Positions 61,724 through 64,000 of a stretch of 64,000 nucleotides of DNA are shown piece by piece (position 1 is the first letter of the stretch; every line of letters begins with the position of its first letter). The position numbers and the translations under genes were made by a program. This stretch comes from JACVRW01 sp963846505. Its GTDB lineage: Bacteria; Actinomycetota; Thermoleophilia; Solirubrobacterales; Thermoleophilaceae. The notes under the pieces were generated by a model. The model saw only the letters and a list, made by a program, of their open reading frames with translations. It made no database searches and had not been told where the DNA came from. Where the stretch lies: NCBI GenBank assembly GCA_963846505.1, contig CAWJWD010000006.1, positions 62,001 to 126,000 of the forward strand, written 5' to 3'.

Positions 61724-61968
61724 GACAGCTTCGCGAGCACCAGGTCCACGGCCTGGCCGACGGTCTTCACGCCCTCCATGTCCTCGCCCTTGAGCTGCAC
61801 GCCGTAGTCGTCCTCGACGATCTGCGCCAGCTCGACGAGGTCGAGCGAGTCGACGTCGAGCGCCTCGAACTCGGCCCCAGGGGCGATCTGGTCCGGCTCG
61901 GCGCCGAACTCCACGAGCGCGGCGGTGACGCGCTCCTCGATCTGCTCCTTGGTCACGGTGGTCGACAT
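61720..61968 (-). CDS. acpP: Acyl carrier protein
   Basis: 82 residues, acidic. The phosphopantetheine attachment site is ALDVDSLDLVELAQ with Ser41. It starts 49 bases after fabG; no other gene is between. It carries the growing chain for FabD, FabH, FabG, FabF, MaoC and FabI of this operon. Confidence 0.97.
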   Translation of the reverse strand: MSTTVTKEQIEERVTAALVEFGAEPDQIAPGAEFEALDVDSLDLVELAQIVEDDYGVQLKGEDMEGVKTVGQAVDLVLAKLS

Positions 61969-62017
61969 GTCCTGGTCCTCCTTGGTCTGGGGTTCTCGGG
62001 TCTGGGTCGGGCGGTCG

Positions 62018-62770
62018 CTAGGCGGTCAGGCCGCCGTCGACGGTCAGCACGGAGCCGGTGACGTAGCCGGCGTCGTCGGATGCGAGGAAGCGCACGCAGG
62101 CGGCCACCTCCTCGGGGGTCCCGATCCTGCGCGCGGGGATCCCCTCCAGCAGCTTGTCGCCGATGCCCTCGGTGAACTCCGTCTCGATCAGGCCGGGGGC
62201 GACGGCGTTGACGGTCACCTTGCGGCGCGCGACCTCGGCGGCGACGGTCTTGGTCATCGCCACCAGCCCGGCCTTCGAGGCGGCGTAGTTGGCCTGGCCG
62301 GGGTTGGCGCGCTGGCCGACGATCGAGGCGACGTTGACCACGCGGCCGAAGCGGGCGCGGATCATCGGTCGCAGCGCGCGGCGGGTGGTGCGGAAGGCGG
62401 CCGAGAGGTTGGTGTCGATCACCTTCGACCAGTCCTCGTCGTCGAGCTGCGGCGAGAGGCCGTCGGCGCGCACGCCGGCGTTGTTGACGAGCACCAGCAC
62501 CGGGCCGAGCTCGGCCTCGGCGCGCTCGAACAGCGCGTCCGCGGCGCCGGGGTCGCAGACGTCGGCCTGCAGCGCCAGCGCGCGCCCGCCGGCGTCCTCG
62601 ATCTGCTTGACGACGACGGCGGCGCCCGCCTCGTCGTTGCGGAAGTTGACGCCGACCGGCCAGCCGTCGGCGACGAGCGCTCGCGCGATCGCAGCGCCGA
62701 TGCCGCGCGAAGCGCCGGTGACCAGCGCGCAGCCTTCGGGGCGGCCGTTGGTGGTCGCACTCATGCTCAT
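62018..62770 (-). CDS. fabG: 3-oxoacyl-ACP reductase
   Basis: 250 residues. Classical SDR: ALVTGASRGIGAAIARALV (cofactor loop), NNAGVRADGL, VVNVASIVGQRANPGQANYAASKAG (Ser-Tyr-x3-Lys), ending TGSVLTVDGGLTA. NADPH-dependent reduction of 3-oxoacyl-ACP. Between fabH and acpP. Confidence 0.95.
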   Translation of the reverse strand: MSMSATTNGRPEGCALVTGASRGIGAAIARALVADGWPVGVNFRNDEAGAAVVVKQIEDAGGRALALQADVCDPGAADALFERAEAELGPVLVLVNNAGVRADGLSPQLDDEDWSKVIDTNLSAAFRTTRRALRPMIRARFGRVVNVASIVGQRANPGQANYAASKAGLVAMTKTVAAEVARRKVTVNAVAPGLIETEFTEGIGDKLLEGIPARRIGTPEEVAACVRFLASDDAGYVTGSVLTVDGGLTA

Positions 62771-62813
62771 GCGGGCGCTCCTTCGAATCGGGGGCGGCCG
62801 CGGGAGTCGGTGA

Positions 62814-63870
62814 TCACGCCCACGTGATCACCCCCGCGCCGTAGGTGAAGCCGGCGCCGAAGGCGGCCAGCAGCACGGTGCTCCCGCTCGCCAGCATGCC
62901 GCGCTCGATGGCCTCGTCGAGCGCGATCGGCAGCGTCGCGGCCGAGGTGTTGCCGTAGCGGTCGATGCAGTCGATCACGCGCTCGGGGTCGAGCTCCAGA
63001 CGCTCGGCGACCGCGCTGAGGATGCGGGCGTTGGCCTGGTGGTAGACGAACAGGTCGATCTCGTCGAGCTCGACGGCGGCCAACTCGGCCGCCTCGCGCG
63101 TCGCCTCGCTCAGGCGCCGCACCGCCTCGCGGAACGTGTCGTGACCCTGCATGCGCAGGTACGGGTCGTCCTTCGCGGCGATGATCGAGCCGTAGCCGGA
63201 GCCGTCGGCGCGCAGGGCGATCGGCCCGATGCGCCCGGTCCCCACCCTCGGCGGGCGCGACGACCGCGGCGCCGGCCCCGTCGCCGAACAGCGCGGCGGT
63301 GCGCTTGTCGTCCGGGTCGGTGAAGCGCGACAGCACCTCGGCGCCGATCACCAGCACGTTGCGCGCGCGTCGGGCCTCGATCTGCGCGGTCGCGACCGAG
63401 AGCGCGCTCAGGAAGCCGGTGCAGGCCGCACCGACGTCCATCGTGCCGGCACGCGTGGCGCCGAGCTCGTGGGCGACGAGCGGCGCCGCGTTGGGCGTGA
63501 TGTCGTCCGGCGCGAGCGTCGCGACGAGCACGAGGTCGAGCTCGACCGCATCCATGCCGGCGCGCTCGAGCGCCTGACGGCCGGCGGCGACGGCCAGGTC
63601 GCTGACGCCCTGCCCGTCGGCGACGCGCCGGCGCTCGTGGATGCCGGTGCGGCTGACGATCCAGCCGTCGTCGACGCCCAGGCGGGCGGCGACGTCGGCG
63701 TTCGCGAGCACGCGCTTGGGCAGCGCCGTGCCGACGGACGCCAGGGTGGCCGCGCGCAGGCGACCTCGCTCCCAGGACGGTGGGGCCGCCTCCGCCACCA
63801 CGGGGTCGGGCGTGGCGACGTCGCGCGCGGCCACCCTGACGTCGGTCCTCTCGGCCTGGGTGCTACGCAC
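62814..63870 (-). CDS. fabH: 3-oxoacyl-ACP synthase III, frameshifted once
   Basis: Initiates chains by condensing an acyl-CoA with malonyl-ACP. I start it at GTG 63870 because GGAGG lies six bases upstream and the frame overlaps the fabD stop. The first 40 residues are an Ala/Arg-rich extension before LASVGTALPKRVLANADVAARLG. Cys in VGAACTGFLSALSVA, His in FVYHQANARILSA and Asn in GNTSAATLPIALDEA form the triad. The frame changes near 63245, in a G-rich run, like one extra base. Corrected length is about 350 residues. Confidence 0.9.
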
Positions 63871-64000
63871 GGGCGGCCTCCATGCCGAGCGGCGATTCTG
63901 CATCTACCCCTTCGAGGGTCTTTCGAACCAGCCCGGTCAGGACCTTGCCGGGGCCCGTCTCGACGAAGCGAGTGGCGCCCCCGTCGTGGAGCGCCTGCAG
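63863..64000 (-). CDS. fabD: Malonyl-CoA:ACP transacylase, C-terminal end
   Basis: Only the last 45 codons are in the window. The segment GGATRFVETGPGKVLTGLVRK is the typical end of FabD. The stop TAG at 63863-63865 lies inside the fabH start region. Position before fabH also supports fabD. The N-terminal active-site half lies beyond position 64000. Confidence 0.85.
   Translation of the reverse strand: MQALHDGGATRFVETGPGKVLTGLVRKTLEGVDAESPLGMEAARA

Overview
The window is very GC-rich and densely coded, with many ATGA/GTGA start-stop overlaps. Gene content points to an actinobacterium: CarD, an InhA-like enoyl-ACP reductase, a luciferase-type flavin oxidoreductase of the class that includes F420 enzymes, the actinobacterial PspA/PspAA/PspAB/HtpX set and many acyl-CoA dehydrogenases. 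A Spo0H-type sigma factor and DisA fit a deep-branching actinobacterium. My best guess is Thermoleophilia/Solirubrobacterales, which is inference because no rRNA is present.

Layout. 1-2.0 kb: tail of a subtilisin-like protease and a secreted M23 peptidase, both frameshifted. 2.1-6.3 kb: a phage-shock envelope-stress module (htpX, pspAB / pspAA, pspA) split by an unfamiliar membrane protein gene. 6.3-9.0 kb: a thioesterase remnant, a lipoprotein, a CtaG-type oxidase assembly protein and a parvulin-like lipoprotein. 9.0-22.1 kb: fatty-acid catabolism (four acyl-CoA dehydrogenases, a thiolase, a 3-hydroxyacyl-CoA dehydrogenase). Two of these promoters share a near-identical palindrome. An MFS-TetR drug-efflux pair, a flavin oxidoreductase and a Ser/Thr kinase are interspersed. 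22-36 kb: mixed housekeeping and signalling genes, including two ECF sigma units, a rhomboid protease, a PlsC-GpsA fusion, tRNA-Thr(UGU), an L,D-transpeptidase and a TetR-glycosyltransferase pair.

36-57 kb, nearly all minus strand: a long conserved housekeeping string read as coaX, dusB, greA, lysS, clpC, radA, disA, carD, ispD, ispF, cysS, rlmB, sigH. Apart from greA and carD and some extra genes, this is the order I recall for the lysS-clpC-sigH region of Bacillus subtilis. A plus-strand island (46.6-50.1 kb: MFS, DEDDh-GIY-YIG nuclease, CDGSH protein, small protein) interrupts it. 57-64 kb: a type II fatty-acid synthesis operon (fabD, fabH, fabG, acpP, fabF, accD, an SGNH hydrolase, a MaoC dehydratase, an InhA-like reductase).

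Many otherwise healthy and often essential genes (cysS, rlmB, ispD, disA, radA, carD, fabH) are broken by single-base indels, mostly extra bases. I read these chiefly as sequence errors. They are clustered, so coordinates and proteins in 0.5-2.0, 34.8-35.1, 36.9-38.7 and 42.3-45.8 kb should be treated with care.
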